A DNA stretch of 64,000 bases from an uncultured OCS116 cluster bacterium (GTDB lineage: Bacteria; Pseudomonadota; Alphaproteobacteria; Rhizobiales; TMED25): positions 58,329 through 122,328 of the forward strand of contig CACPHU010000003.1 in the NCBI GenBank assembly GCA_902633855.1. The letters are read 5' to 3'. The notes under the pieces are model-generated. The model did no database searches. It was not told where the DNA came from and saw only the letters and a program-made list of their open reading frames with translations. Below are positions 17,850-26,478 of this stretch, one piece after another (within the stretch, counting starts at the first letter, position 1; every line of letters begins with the position of its first letter). Both the position numbers and the translations under genes were made by a program.

Positions 17850-18680
17850 TTATTTTTCAGTTGATGGGAGTAAGTGGTCCATATGCTGCGATGGATAATC
17901 TTTATCATTACCACCAATAACCCTAGCAGGGACCCCCGCTACCGTTACCCCATCTGGAACGTCATTAAGAACAACACTACCAGCAGCAACCCTTGCCGAA
18001 ACCCCAATTTTAATATTACCCAGAATCTTAGCTCCTGCACCGATTAATACACCACTTTTAACTTTTGGATGTCTGTCACCAGATTTCTTTCCCGTACCAC
18101 CTAGGGTCACATCGTGAAGCATAGATACGTTATCATCAATAACTGCTGTCTCCCCGATTACAATACCTGTTGCATGATCAATAAATATCCCTTTTCCAAA
18201 TTTAGCTGCTGGATGAATATCGACAGAGTACACTCTTGAGGATAAGCTTTGTAAATAATAAGCAAATTCACTCCTGCCGTTAACCCAAAGCCAGTTTGCC
18301 AACCTATGAACTTGTAATGCTTGAAATCCTTTAAAATACAGGATTGGCTCTATATATCGGTGACAAGCGGGGTCTCGATCATATACAGCAGATATGTCCG
18401 CCCTTATCGTTTGCTGGATTTGTTTATCGGTTGAATAAAACTCATCAAATAAATCTTCAATGATTCGATACTCAACATGGATTGTTTCTATATGTTTTGA
18501 TAAATTTACAGATAAAACCTTCTCCAATGTCTTTTGAGAAAGTACTTGTGAGTACATGTAGCCAGATATTTGTCGATCTTGCGAGGATGCTTCTTTTGCC
18601 TCCTCCCTAATTTTGTCCCATATTGGGTCGATACCCTCAAGTTTTCGTGATTTCAGATTAGCGTTATTATTCTGAGGCAT
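17850..18680 (-). CDS. cysE: Serine O-acetyltransferase
   Basis: The 276-residue product acetylates serine, the first step of cysteine synthesis. An N-terminal helical domain (residues 1-140, with DPACHRYIEPILYFKGFQALQVHR) precedes a left-handed beta-helix of hexapeptide repeats (AAKFGKGIFIDHATGIVIGETAVI and following), including the catalytic His in DHATG. The C-terminal tail is short and does not end in the Ile that many CysE use to bind CysK, so feedback and complex formation may differ. It is co-transcribed with a DUF3126 gene. Confidence 0.94.
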   Translation of the reverse strand: MPQNNNANLKSRKLEGIDPIWDKIREEAKEASSQDRQISGYMYSQVLSQKTLEKVLSVNLSKHIETIHVEYRIIEDLFDEFYSTDKQIQQTIRADISAVYDRDPACHRYIEPILYFKGFQALQVHRLANWLWVNGRSEFAYYLQSLSSRVYSVDIHPAAKFGKGIFIDHATGIVIGETAVIDDNVSMLHDVTLGGTGKKSGDRHPKVKSGVLIGAGAKILGNIKIGVSARVAAGSVVLNDVPDGVTVAGVPARVIGGNDKDYPSQHMDHLLPSTEK

Positions 18681-18845
18681 TTAATATCTCACTTCGTTGA
18701 GTTACATTATTGCAAAATTATTATGTATATTTTATTATTTTAATTTAAATATATAGTTAATTACATATTTAATCAAATTAGTTCAATCTTAATTTATTTA
18801 TATATTTTTATTTGTTAGGTATATATATCATTACAGGAGATAGTC

Positions 18846-19082
18846 ATGGCAGACATACAAATACCTCATTACCAAAATACCGAAGGATACTCTGTGATTG
18901 AGATCCCTGTGAAGAAATTTAAGTGCATTGGAGCAAATCCTCCCCATGACCACCCACATATTTACCTTGATATGGGTAAGAAAGACAGCATAGTTTGCCC
19001 ATACTGCTCAACACTTTACAAATACAATAGTAAGTTGGATAAGGAAGAGACAATTCCACCAAATTGCTTAGTTCAGAATTAA
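18846..19082 (+). CDS. Zinc-finger domain protein (NDUFS6-like, zf-CHCC)
   Basis: A 78-residue protein with KFKCIGANPPHDHPHIYLDMG and CPYCSTLYKY, giving the C-H-C-C zinc-binding pattern of the family that includes the NDUFS6 subunit of complex I. Alphaproteobacteria carry such a protein as an accessory or assembly element of NADH dehydrogenase, or as an uncharacterised small protein. AGGAG sits 7 bases before the ATG. It is followed after 12 bases by a FAD monooxygenase gene. Confidence 0.85.
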   Translation: MADIQIPHYQNTEGYSVIEIPVKKFKCIGANPPHDHPHIYLDMGKKDSIVCPYCSTLYKYNSKLDKEETIPPNCLVQN

Positions 19083-19094
19083 TGAAGTAAAGAA

Positions 19095-20210
19095 ATGTAT
19101 AATATTATTGGTTCTGGAATTGCCGGATTGGCATGTAGTTATGTACTATCAAATTTTGATGTTAAAAACGAGATATTCGAAAGTGGTGATCAGAAGATAG
19201 CTAACCAATACGGCATTCAATTATCTCCAAATGCAAGCAATGTTCTACAAAAAATGGGTATATTGAGTAAATTAGAGTCTCACATAAAGATCATCAATAA
19301 TATTGAAATATACTCAATAGAGAAATTAAAAAAACTTACCACTCTGCCAGTAAATAGATTTATCAATAAAAATAATCTAACCAATTACTATACAGCAAGC
19401 CGAGATATTCTTCACAAGGAGCTTTTATCCAATGTAATTGCATCGAAAACAAAGATTAACTACGACTCAAAAATAAAAAAAATTGAAGATCTGGGGGATA
19501 AAATACAAATAATAAAAGAAAATAAGACAATTAGCAGTGGTAAAAAATTAATAATTGCAAATGGAAATTCTTCAAGCCCAATATTCGATAGAATTTCCTG
19601 TAGTCCAATAGCAAATGATTTTATGACATACCGCTCTGCAGTAAAGGTTCATGAATTACCAATCAAAATATCAGCTGATACTATATATCTATTTCTTGGC
19701 AAAGGAATGCATATTGTTATGTACCCATATTTCGAGGATCTAATAAATATTGTCATGATAACAAAAAATAACAAAGATGCGGTAATCCAAAAAAATAAGC
19801 AAAATATCGATAAAGGCATCTACTCTTTCTTGAGTGCGCAAGACTGGCATTCGTGGAGCCTTTATGACTCTAAAATTACATTAAATTTAGATACCTCAAG
19901 ACCAATCTTTGCTATCGGTGATGCAGCACATTCAATTAAGCCGCATCTTGCTCAAGGCGCATCGATGGCGCTTGAGGACGCCTTTACCTTGGGTAAATCA
20001 ATAGGGGAAAAAAATACCGTTGAGTCTGTTCATTATGCAATGAATATGAGAAAAAAAAGAATTGACAGAGTGATCAGAAATTCAAGTCTCAACCGTCAAA
20101 TTTTTCATGCGCCACCTATTATTTCCGTCTTCAGAGATTTTTTCTTAGAAAAAACTAATGGCCTCGGTCAGTTAGATAATTTGAAATGGCTTTATGATTA
20201 TAAAGTATAA
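19095..20210 (+). CDS. FAD-dependent monooxygenase (UbiH/salicylate hydroxylase-like)
   Basis: A 371-residue group A flavoprotein. The N-terminal dinucleotide motif GSGIAGLACSYVL and the second FAD motif AIGDAAHSIKPHLAQGASMALEDAFTL are clear. Members hydroxylate aromatic rings, including steps of ubiquinone synthesis; here there is no other ubi gene nearby. The tail past the GD motif is close to that of salicylate-hydroxylase-like proteins. It is the last gene before the convergent tRNA-Leu. Substrate unknown. Confidence 0.85.
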   Translation: MYNIIGSGIAGLACSYVLSNFDVKNEIFESGDQKIANQYGIQLSPNASNVLQKMGILSKLESHIKIINNIEIYSIEKLKKLTTLPVNRFINKNNLTNYYTASRDILHKELLSNVIASKTKINYDSKIKKIEDLGDKIQIIKENKTISSGKKLIIANGNSSSPIFDRISCSPIANDFMTYRSAVKVHELPIKISADTIYLFLGKGMHIVMYPYFEDLINIVMITKNNKDAVIQKNKQNIDKGIYSFLSAQDWHSWSLYDSKITLNLDTSRPIFAIGDAAHSIKPHLAQGASMALEDAFTLGKSIGEKNTVESVHYAMNMRKKRIDRVIRNSSLNRQIFHAPPIISVFRDFFLEKTNGLGQLDNLKWLYDYKV

Positions 20211-20213
20211 AAA

Positions 20214-20300
20214 TGGTGCGGACGGCCGGACTCGAACCGGCACGGAGTAACCTCCGAGAGATTTTAAGTCTCTTGTGTCTACCTATTCCACCACGTCCGC
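20214..20300 (-). tRNA. tRNA-Leu (anticodon UAA)
   Basis: On the reverse strand the sequence folds as a class II tRNA. The acceptor stem GCGGACG pairs with CGTCCGC, the anticodon stem AGAGA/TCTCT holds the loop CTTAAAA with anticodon TAA, a long variable arm (GGAG/CTCC) follows as expected for leucine, and the T arm GCCGG/CCGGC encloses TTCGAGT. The 3' CCA is encoded. It lies between the FAD monooxygenase and gpt. Confidence 0.97.
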
Positions 20301-20319
20301 TCATAATTTAAATACATCA

Positions 20320-20826
20320 TCAGACACCACCTGGATTTATAGGTGGTGAAAATTGAAGCTCAGTATCCCATGGAAAATAAATCCATGTATCTTGACTGAC
20401 CTCGGTGACAAATGTATCAACATTAGATAAACCCTCAGGCTTTGCATAAACAGTTGCTATATGTGCCCCAGGTATCATATCTTTCACAACCGCCATTGTT
20501 GACCCTGTATCAACGAGGTCATCAATACATAATATTGTATCTGGCTTAAATTTTGGATCCGAGAGTAAATTATCGCTAATTCTTTTTAATACCTCAATAT
20601 CACCTTTTTTATGTTCAGGATTATAAGATGTTACACATATTGTCTCTATTATTCTTACATTTAATTCTCTTGCAACTATTGCCGATGGCACAAGCCCTCC
20701 CCGAGTAACAGCAATTATAGCTGACCAGTCGGCCTTATCTGCAAGTCGCCAAGCGAGGGCTTTGGAGTCCCTATGGAATTGATCCCACGATACAGGAAAT
20801 AACTTTGAACTTATGTTATTATCCAT
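20320..20826 (-). CDS. gpt: Xanthine-guanine phosphoribosyltransferase
   Basis: The 168-residue product salvages xanthine and guanine. It shows WDQFHRDSKALAWRL at the start, AVTRGGLVPSAIVARELN, and the PRPP-binding loop ILCIDDLVDTGSTM. A TTG 6 codons upstream is in frame, but the ATG at 20826 directly follows the stop of the cinA-like gene (TAG G ATG), which fits translational coupling. It shares the transcript with that gene. Confidence 0.9.
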   Translation of the reverse strand: MDNNISSKLFPVSWDQFHRDSKALAWRLADKADWSAIIAVTRGGLVPSAIVARELNVRIIETICVTSYNPEHKKGDIEVLKRISDNLLSDPKFKPDTILCIDDLVDTGSTMAVVKDMIPGAHIATVYAKPEGLSNVDTFVTEVSQDTWIYFPWDTELQFSPPINPGGV

Positions 20827-20827
20827 C

Positions 20828-21574
20828 CTACTCAAATTCTCCAACTTCTACATTTCCAATCGCCGACAAACTGCTTTCTATTATACTGGCTATATTTTTC
20901 AGTTCATTAAGATTCTTAGCTCTACACACAATATTCGCTCCATACCCATCATCAGTATAGTACGGGTATGATCCAATCATGATATTTGGATTATTTTTTT
21001 GAATCTCCCTGAGTATATCTGCGATATCACCTTCCTTGATATTTGTAGATATATTGCAAGTAAATAACTTCTGACCTTTGTCAATTCTTGTTATGACAAC
21101 ATCCAGCATAGCCTGCATTACAGCAGGGACCCCAGCCATTACAAATACATTATCAATTTGAAAACCGGGTGCCTTTGATACATTATTCTCAATCAATTTT
21201 GCGCCGTGCGGTATTCGAGCCATTCTTCGTCTTGACTCATTGAGATCTTCAAGAGGTATCCTCTCAAGCAGCATGTTAATAGCATCCTCATTTTCGGATA
21301 TCTCAACGCCAAATGCCTTAGCTACACAATCGGCAGTTATATCATCGTGGGTCGGGCCTATACCTCCTGTAGTCATTACATAAGTATAGTCTTTTCTTAG
21401 CTCATTTAATGCGCCAATAATTTTACTTTCCTCGTCGGGTACAATCCTTACCTCCTTGCAATAAACACCTATATTTGAGAAGCATTCTGCAATGTAACCA
21501 ATATTTTTATCCTTGGTTCTTCCTGATAAGATCTCATCGCCGATCACCAAAATTGCTGCTGTTATATCTTTCAT
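20828..21574 (-). CDS. CinA-like molybdopterin-binding domain protein
   Basis: The 248-residue product has the MoCF-biosynthesis fold as in CinA N-termini: AAILVIGDEILSGRTKDKN at the start and TTGGIGPTHDDITADCVAKAFG in the core. The C-terminal amidase domain of full CinA (nicotinamide-nucleotide amidase) is absent, so it is the short form common in alphaproteobacteria. Function may be in nucleotide or pyridine-nucleotide metabolism rather than molybdopterin synthesis. It is directly followed by gpt. Confidence 0.87.
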   Translation of the reverse strand: MKDITAAILVIGDEILSGRTKDKNIGYIAECFSNIGVYCKEVRIVPDEESKIIGALNELRKDYTYVMTTGGIGPTHDDITADCVAKAFGVEISENEDAINMLLERIPLEDLNESRRRMARIPHGAKLIENNVSKAPGFQIDNVFVMAGVPAVMQAMLDVVITRIDKGQKLFTCNISTNIKEGDIADILREIQKNNPNIMIGSYPYYTDDGYGANIVCRAKNLNELKNIASIIESSLSAIGNVEVGEFE

Positions 21575-21683
21575 TTCAATTCCATGTTGGTGAAAATAAT
21601 TATTACATTGTTTATATATTATATTGAGTATAATAAAAATATTTTTTAGTATAGAAAATTACAGAAACCTGAGAAAAAAATTA

Positions 21684-22478
21684 ATGCATAGCTATATAAA
21701 AGCAAGTCTCGCGCCAACAAAAAATATAGGATTAATTAAATTATATGATCAGGAGAGCTTTAAATGCATGAAGAAATCTGGAACGCTTGCAGCAAAATGC
21801 CTCGATTTCATTGAGCCCTATGTCCAAGAAGGAAACACCACAGAATACCTTGATAAACTCATTTACGAGTTTGCATTATCAAATAATTGTATTCCAGCGA
21901 CTCTATATTACAGAGGTTACCCCGCCTCTTCATGCATCTCATTAAATAATGTTATTTGCCACGGTATTCCTGGCAAAAAAAAGTTAAAAGAAGGTGATAT
22001 ATTAAATATTGATGTTACCCTCATACACGAAGGATGGTATGGCGACACAAGTAGAATGTTTAAAGTAGGTAAGGTATCAAGAAAAGCTGAAATTCTCGTT
22101 GATATTACGAAAGAGTGCCTCATGGAAGCTATAAAAATACTAAAGCCAGGAATCCGAACGGGTGATATAGGTGCGCGAATACAGGAGATAGCGGAAAAGC
22201 ACAGATTTTCTGTCGTTGAAGATTTATGTGGGCATGGTATTGGTAAAATATTCCACGATCATCCAAATATTCTCCACTTTGGTAAGAAAGGTCATGGGTA
22301 TGAATTAAAAGAAGGAATGATATTCACAATAGAACCAATGATTAATGCGGGTACCAAGGATATTAAACTTTTATCAGATGGTTGGACAATTGTAACAAGA
22401 GATAAAGAATTATCAGCTCAATTTGAACACACCGTTGGCATCACAAAAGATGGCTGTGATATATTCACAACGAATTAA
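21684..22478 (+). CDS. map: Methionine aminopeptidase type I
   Basis: Removes the initiator Met from new proteins. All five metal ligands of the family are visible: Asp in LNIDVTLI, Asp in YGDTSRMF, His in CGHGIGKIFHDHP, Glu in FTIEPMIN, and Glu in AQFEHTVG. The open frame begins at a TTG (21624), but the ATG at 21684 gives 264 residues, the exact length of E. coli Map, with a GAG-rich stretch upstream. It is divergent from the cinA-like gene. Confidence 0.94.
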   Translation: MHSYIKASLAPTKNIGLIKLYDQESFKCMKKSGTLAAKCLDFIEPYVQEGNTTEYLDKLIYEFALSNNCIPATLYYRGYPASSCISLNNVICHGIPGKKKLKEGDILNIDVTLIHEGWYGDTSRMFKVGKVSRKAEILVDITKECLMEAIKILKPGIRTGDIGARIQEIAEKHRFSVVEDLCGHGIGKIFHDHPNILHFGKKGHGYELKEGMIFTIEPMINAGTKDIKLLSDGWTIVTRDKELSAQFEHTVGITKDGCDIFTTN

Positions 22479-22493
22479 TTTATTTAAATTTTA

Positions 22494-24104
22494 TCACTTC
22501 GTATTGATGATTTTATAACTACTCTCATTATCTACATCAAAGGCTACCGCTTCTCCTAATACCACCTCCACAGATTGCTCTAAATATTTTGGTAATAAAT
22601 ATCTTCCCCCTTTGTCACCTTTAATTTGCATTAGTTTTTTAAAATATTTCCTGTCCCATAAAACGGGATTACCCCTTTGATCATTATAGGTTGCAATACA
22701 AATTTCATTTCCAATTTTTGGATTATAATACTCAATCAACTTATTTATTTCATAAATACCAATCATGGGCATATCTGGTAAGCATATTATGGCTGCATTA
22801 ATATTTTTTGATAGCGAATTAATTCCAGTATTCAAGGAGGTTGACATACCCTCCCTGTATTTTTCATTATGGATAAATTTTACGTCGTACCCTTCTAACT
22901 CTTTTTCTATTTCAATTGACTGATACCCTGTCACTATGACTATTTCTGACACGTTGGATTTAGAGATATTATCTATATAATTTTTTATGAGAGACTTGCC
23001 CGCAACCTTCAAAAGTAACTTATTTCTGTTACCCATTCTCTTTGACTCGCCTGCGCATAGCACAACTGCAGCAATGTTCGATTTTTTTGTATCTATAGTT
23101 TTGGAAACTCTTTTTCTCTTTACCGCAAAATCGATATCCTTTAGCAAACCACCAACACCTAGAGAGTTTACCATTTCTTGACTAACTTCAATATTTGCAT
23201 GCAGACAATTTAAATGCCAATCAAAACCATTGAGCGAGTCACTTCGTGCAGATCCAGCAGCTACTATAATATCCACATCATTAATCTTACCACTTAATGT
23301 CAAGTTGCCTGGATCAACTGGCATGCCAAAAGAATTAATCTTACCACCAAGATCATTAATTACAGTTGGAACAATATCATTTACATCTGTTATCGACGTA
23401 GATAGAAATAATAAAATACAATTAATATTATTTTCCAATAACTCAACTACATTATTTTTTATGCTTGCAACGTCATGGGGCACCACCCTCTCATCCATTA
23501 TTGTGGAGTTGTAGTTACTTATTCTCGACATTATAGATTTTTTTGTTTTTTCAATTAGAGATCGCTTCTCATTTTTTGCAATCGTATAAATCACTCCAAA
23601 CCTCATCGAATTAAATTTTTTTAATTTAACGATTTTATTTTTTTTTAGAAAATTTAAAATTTTATCTAAATCAGATGATGAAATAACAAACGAAATTATC
23701 TTTACACTAACCGTATGGTCGCCTCGGTATACGACGTCATGATTATTAAGAGTTGAAACAGCAATATTGGGTGATAGATTATTGAGTTTGATGACATTAC
23801 CCTCATCAATTTCAATAAGGCCATCTGCAATGGATGTTATATTTGTTTTTCCTGAAAGCGTCGGGGATATGGAAAACTGATTTGTTGCAATTGCTCTTGC
23901 AATCAGACCTGAAGCCGCATTCTCACCAATATCATCATCTTCCAACTCACCAACCTGGACTTTCTCAATATCAGATCTTTCCATGATAGCAATATCATTT
24001 TTATCTATAATTTTTCCTTTACGAATCCTACCGTCTTTCAGAAAAACAGAATGCATTAATAAGCAACCAAATGCCTCTTGAATATATTTTTCAAATATTT
24101 TCAT
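22494..24104 (-). CDS. Fused molybdopterin-binding (MoaB/MogA-like) and MobA-like nucleotidyltransferase protein
   Basis: A 536-residue two-domain protein. The N-terminal 330 or so residues include the segments GRIRKGKIIDKNDIAIM, ENAASGLIARAIATN and the VDPGNLTLSGKINDVDIIVAAGSARS loop seen in molybdopterin-binding domains. From about residue 345 there is an NTP-transferase domain (AAVVLCAGESKRMGNRNKLLLKVAGKSLIKNYI, LPDMPMI) of the MobA/MocA kind that attaches CMP or GMP to molybdopterin. It follows the two XdhC genes and serves the adjacent molybdenum-hydroxylase system; the cytosine cofactor is expected for that enzyme class. The ATG at 24104 lacks a clear ribosome site. Confidence 0.85.
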   Translation of the reverse strand: MKIFEKYIQEAFGCLLMHSVFLKDGRIRKGKIIDKNDIAIMERSDIEKVQVGELEDDDIGENAASGLIARAIATNQFSISPTLSGKTNITSIADGLIEIDEGNVIKLNNLSPNIAVSTLNNHDVVYRGDHTVSVKIISFVISSSDLDKILNFLKKNKIVKLKKFNSMRFGVIYTIAKNEKRSLIEKTKKSIMSRISNYNSTIMDERVVPHDVASIKNNVVELLENNINCILLFLSTSITDVNDIVPTVINDLGGKINSFGMPVDPGNLTLSGKINDVDIIVAAGSARSDSLNGFDWHLNCLHANIEVSQEMVNSLGVGGLLKDIDFAVKRKRVSKTIDTKKSNIAAVVLCAGESKRMGNRNKLLLKVAGKSLIKNYIDNISKSNVSEIVIVTGYQSIEIEKELEGYDVKFIHNEKYREGMSTSLNTGINSLSKNINAAIICLPDMPMIGIYEINKLIEYYNPKIGNEICIATYNDQRGNPVLWDRKYFKKLMQIKGDKGGRYLLPKYLEQSVEVVLGEAVAFDVDNESSYKIINTK

Positions 24105-24113
24105 CAAAAATAC

Positions 24114-24788
24114 TTATAATCTTAATTCGGATATCATTTCACTTATAATCGATAGCGCGATTTCCGCCGGGGATCTAGCGCCAATATCTAGACCGATTGG
24201 TCCGTGGATCGTAGCAAGTTTCTCCTTGGAATGTTTTTTACTCAACCTTTCAATCCTTGCATTATGCGTTTTCTTAGAACCAAGGGAGCCGATATAAAAG
24301 CAGCTTTTATTTAGCACATAATCGAGTGCAACGTCATCAATTTTTGGATCATGTGTTAGTGTGACTACAGCTGTCCTTTCATCAATCCCCAGCTCAGGCA
24401 GAACCTCATCTGGCCAACTATTATATATTTTAACATCAGCAAAACGTTCTTTATTTGCAAAACCTTCCCTTGGGTCAATTAATATACAATCAAAATTGAG
24501 GTTATTTGCGAAATTAATTAGATGTTGAGCAATATGGACCGCACCTATGATAAGTAGCTTTAAGGGAGGATTGTAGACATCGATAAAAAAATTTTTATTA
24601 TCTATTTGAACTAGCTTGCTGCGATCAGACTTCAAGCAATCGATTATTTCCATATCAAGCTCAGGGTATTTGGTCTTTTTACCTTTGGAGAAAATAAGCT
24701 CATCTCCGTTTTTAGTATCAATAACATAAGCTAAGGACTCTCTCTCACCTTGCCTCGATATGATCTCTTCTAATATCTTTCTCTGCAT
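24114..24788 (-). CDS. XdhC-like molybdenum-hydroxylase maturation protein, Rossmann domain
   Basis: A 224-residue protein with the XdhC C-terminal fold: LLIIGAVHIAQHLINFANN, CILIDPREGFANKERF, TAVVTLTHDPKIDDVALDYVL, IGSLGSKKTH and LDIGARSPAEIALSI. XdhC proteins bind the molybdenum cofactor, help sulfurate it and insert it into xanthine-dehydrogenase-family enzymes. It starts 2 bases before the N-terminal XdhC part ends (that is, immediately after the preceding gene), and both halves together equal one full XdhC/CoxI. This split is common in alphaproteobacteria. Confidence 0.88.
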   Translation of the reverse strand: MQRKILEEIISRQGERESLAYVIDTKNGDELIFSKGKKTKYPELDMEIIDCLKSDRSKLVQIDNKNFFIDVYNPPLKLLIIGAVHIAQHLINFANNLNFDCILIDPREGFANKERFADVKIYNSWPDEVLPELGIDERTAVVTLTHDPKIDDVALDYVLNKSCFYIGSLGSKKTHNARIERLSKKHSKEKLATIHGPIGLDIGARSPAEIALSIISEMISELRL

Positions 24789-24790
24789 TT

Positions 24791-25120
24791 CTAATTTAAC
24801 TCAGCTAGATATATCTTTATTGTACCGCCACATGCCAACCCAACTTCCCAAGCCATTTCATTAGAAACGCCATATTCAAGAATTTTAGCATTTCCAGTCT
24901 TAAAAAGATCTGAAGCCTCTCCAATTACAGCACCTTCGACACAGCCACCAGATACGGAACCTTCAAAATTACCCAAATCATCAATGAGTAGTTTACTTCC
25001 AACCCCTCTTGGGGCAGATCCCCAAGTTTGAATTACTGTTGCAATGGCAACTTTTCTGCCATTATTTTTCCACTCGAGAGCAATATTTATTATATCATGA
25101 TCACTAATTGCCATAGCCAA
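24791..25120 (-). CDS. XdhC/CoxI family protein, N-terminal domain
   Basis: A 109-residue protein with AIATVIQTWGSAPRGVGSKLLI, EGSVSGGCVEGAVIGEA and VGLACGGTIKIYL, the conserved XdhC/CoxI N-terminal blocks. The AAGG ribosome site is 6 bases before a TTG at 25120, so that TTG is the likely start; an ATG two codons on is an alternative. It works with the next gene in cofactor insertion. The 77-base gap before it, where the large subunit of the enzyme would be expected, holds no gene. Confidence 0.87.
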   Translation of the reverse strand: MAMAISDHDIINIALEWKNNGRKVAIATVIQTWGSAPRGVGSKLLIDDLGNFEGSVSGGCVEGAVIGEASDLFKTGNAKILEYGVSNEMAWEVGLACGGTIKIYLAELN

Positions 25121-25197
25121 TATGTACCTTGTAATTATTTGTAGGATTATATTTTATCATATAATGACGAAAAATGGCTAATGGAATAGTTATAAGC

Positions 25198-25992
25198 CTA
25201 TTTTAACTCTAGAATAGCTTCCTCAAGCAGTACTTTTAGAATTACGCCCCTATATTTCGCTGATGCATGAATATCATCATTAAAGTTGGTTGTATCAATG
25301 TCAACATCCGCCATGATATCATTATTAAAGTTGCTCATCAGTGAGTCCTCAACGTCTAGCATACGATAGGCAGAGCTTGATGCACCCGTAACAGCTATTT
25401 TTACGTCATTGTCATATCTTGCCATAAAAACACCAACCATCGCATAACCTGATGCAGGATTCCTAAACTTTTTGTATGTTGAAGAATTTGGAATTTTCAA
25501 TCTGATTCCAGTAATTATTTCATCGGAGTCTAAGGAAGTTTCAAACATGTCGACGAAAAAATTCGTTGCTTTATGATTTTCAGCTGAGGTTATTATTTCA
25601 CCATCTAATGCTAGCACTGCTGCTGGATAATCTGCAGCTGGATCTGCATTTGCAACGGAGCCACCAATCGTACCCTTGTGACGTACCTGCGGATCACCAA
25701 TTTGTTTTGCAAGGTCAGCTAATCCTTTAATATTCTTTTTAATATCTGGTGAATTTGAAATATCAGAATGTGTACAAAGTGCTCCGATTGTAACAAATCC
25801 ATCACCAAGAGTAATCATTTTCAATTCGTCAATTGAGGATATATCAATAATATCCGATGGCTGTGAGAGTCTTTGCTTTAATGTTGGAATAAGTGTGTGC
25901 CCACCTGCAAGTATTTTTGGATCATCTGATTGTGCAATCAGAGATCTCGCGGTTTCTATCGTTTCTGCCTTGTGATATCTAAAATTATACAT
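25198..25992 (-). CDS. Molybdenum hydroxylase FAD-binding (medium) subunit, CoxM-like
   Basis: A 264-residue FAD subunit of the xanthine-dehydrogenase/CO-dehydrogenase family. The FAD-binding stretches ILAGGHTLIPTLKQRL and HKGTIGGSVANADPAADYPAAVLAL are typical. It would accept electrons from the 2Fe-2S subunit encoded just upstream. The catalytic molybdopterin subunit (about 750 residues) is not next to it, which is unusual. Substrate cannot be given; CO oxidation is not shown since the active-site subunit is missing here. Confidence 0.9.
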   Translation of the reverse strand: MYNFRYHKAETIETARSLIAQSDDPKILAGGHTLIPTLKQRLSQPSDIIDISSIDELKMITLGDGFVTIGALCTHSDISNSPDIKKNIKGLADLAKQIGDPQVRHKGTIGGSVANADPAADYPAAVLALDGEIITSAENHKATNFFVDMFETSLDSDEIITGIRLKIPNSSTYKKFRNPASGYAMVGVFMARYDNDVKIAVTGASSSAYRMLDVEDSLMSNFNNDIMADVDIDTTNFNDDIHASAKYRGVILKVLLEEAILELK

Positions 25993-26004
25993 GTTTTCCT
26001 ATAT

Positions 26005-26463
26005 CTATTGCGTAATTGCCTCTTGAACTGCCTTAATAATATTCTTGTAACCCGTGCATCGGCAAATATGGCCTTCAAACCATTCACGAATTTCATCTTC
26101 CGAAGGAGAGCTATTTTTTTTCAATAAATCTACAGCGCTCATTACTAATCCAGGTGTGCAAAAACCACATTGTAATGCGTGGTTATTTTGAAATGATTTT
26201 TGAATTGGATGAAGCTGTCCATCACTCGCCAATCCCTCAACTGTAGTTAAATCTTTTCCATGAACCTGAGCGGCTAAAACTGTACAACTTTTTACAGAGT
26301 CTCCATCAACATGAATCACGCACGCACCACACTGACTTGTATCACAACCAACATGGGTACCAGTAAGGCCAAGTTTATCTCGAAGCAACTCTACCAATAA
26401 AGTGTTGTCTCCAACCTCTTCGCTATAGGCTTTATTATTAATGTTTATGTTAATTTTTACCAT
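26005..26463 (-). CDS. Molybdenum hydroxylase 2Fe-2S (small) subunit, CoxS-like
   Basis: A 152-residue iron-sulfur subunit with two cluster sites: the plant-type N-terminal site in GCDTSQCGACVIHVDGDSVKSC and the C-terminal four-helix site with CGFCTPG and CRCTGY. It transfers electrons from the molybdenum centre to the FAD subunit. It lies 12 bases before the medium-subunit gene and 15 bases after coxG-like. Complete and well conserved, so the enzyme is probably functional with a large subunit encoded elsewhere. Confidence 0.93.
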   Translation of the reverse strand: MVKINININNKAYSEEVGDNTLLVELLRDKLGLTGTHVGCDTSQCGACVIHVDGDSVKSCTVLAAQVHGKDLTTVEGLASDGQLHPIQKSFQNNHALQCGFCTPGLVMSAVDLLKKNSSPSEDEIREWFEGHICRCTGYKNIIKAVQEAITQ

Positions 26464-26478
26464 ATCGCTCTCATAAAA

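Noticed and set aside
18681..18845. Riboswitch or small RNA upstream of the zinc-finger gene
   Set aside because: The gap is AT-rich with no convincing stem structure or known motif.
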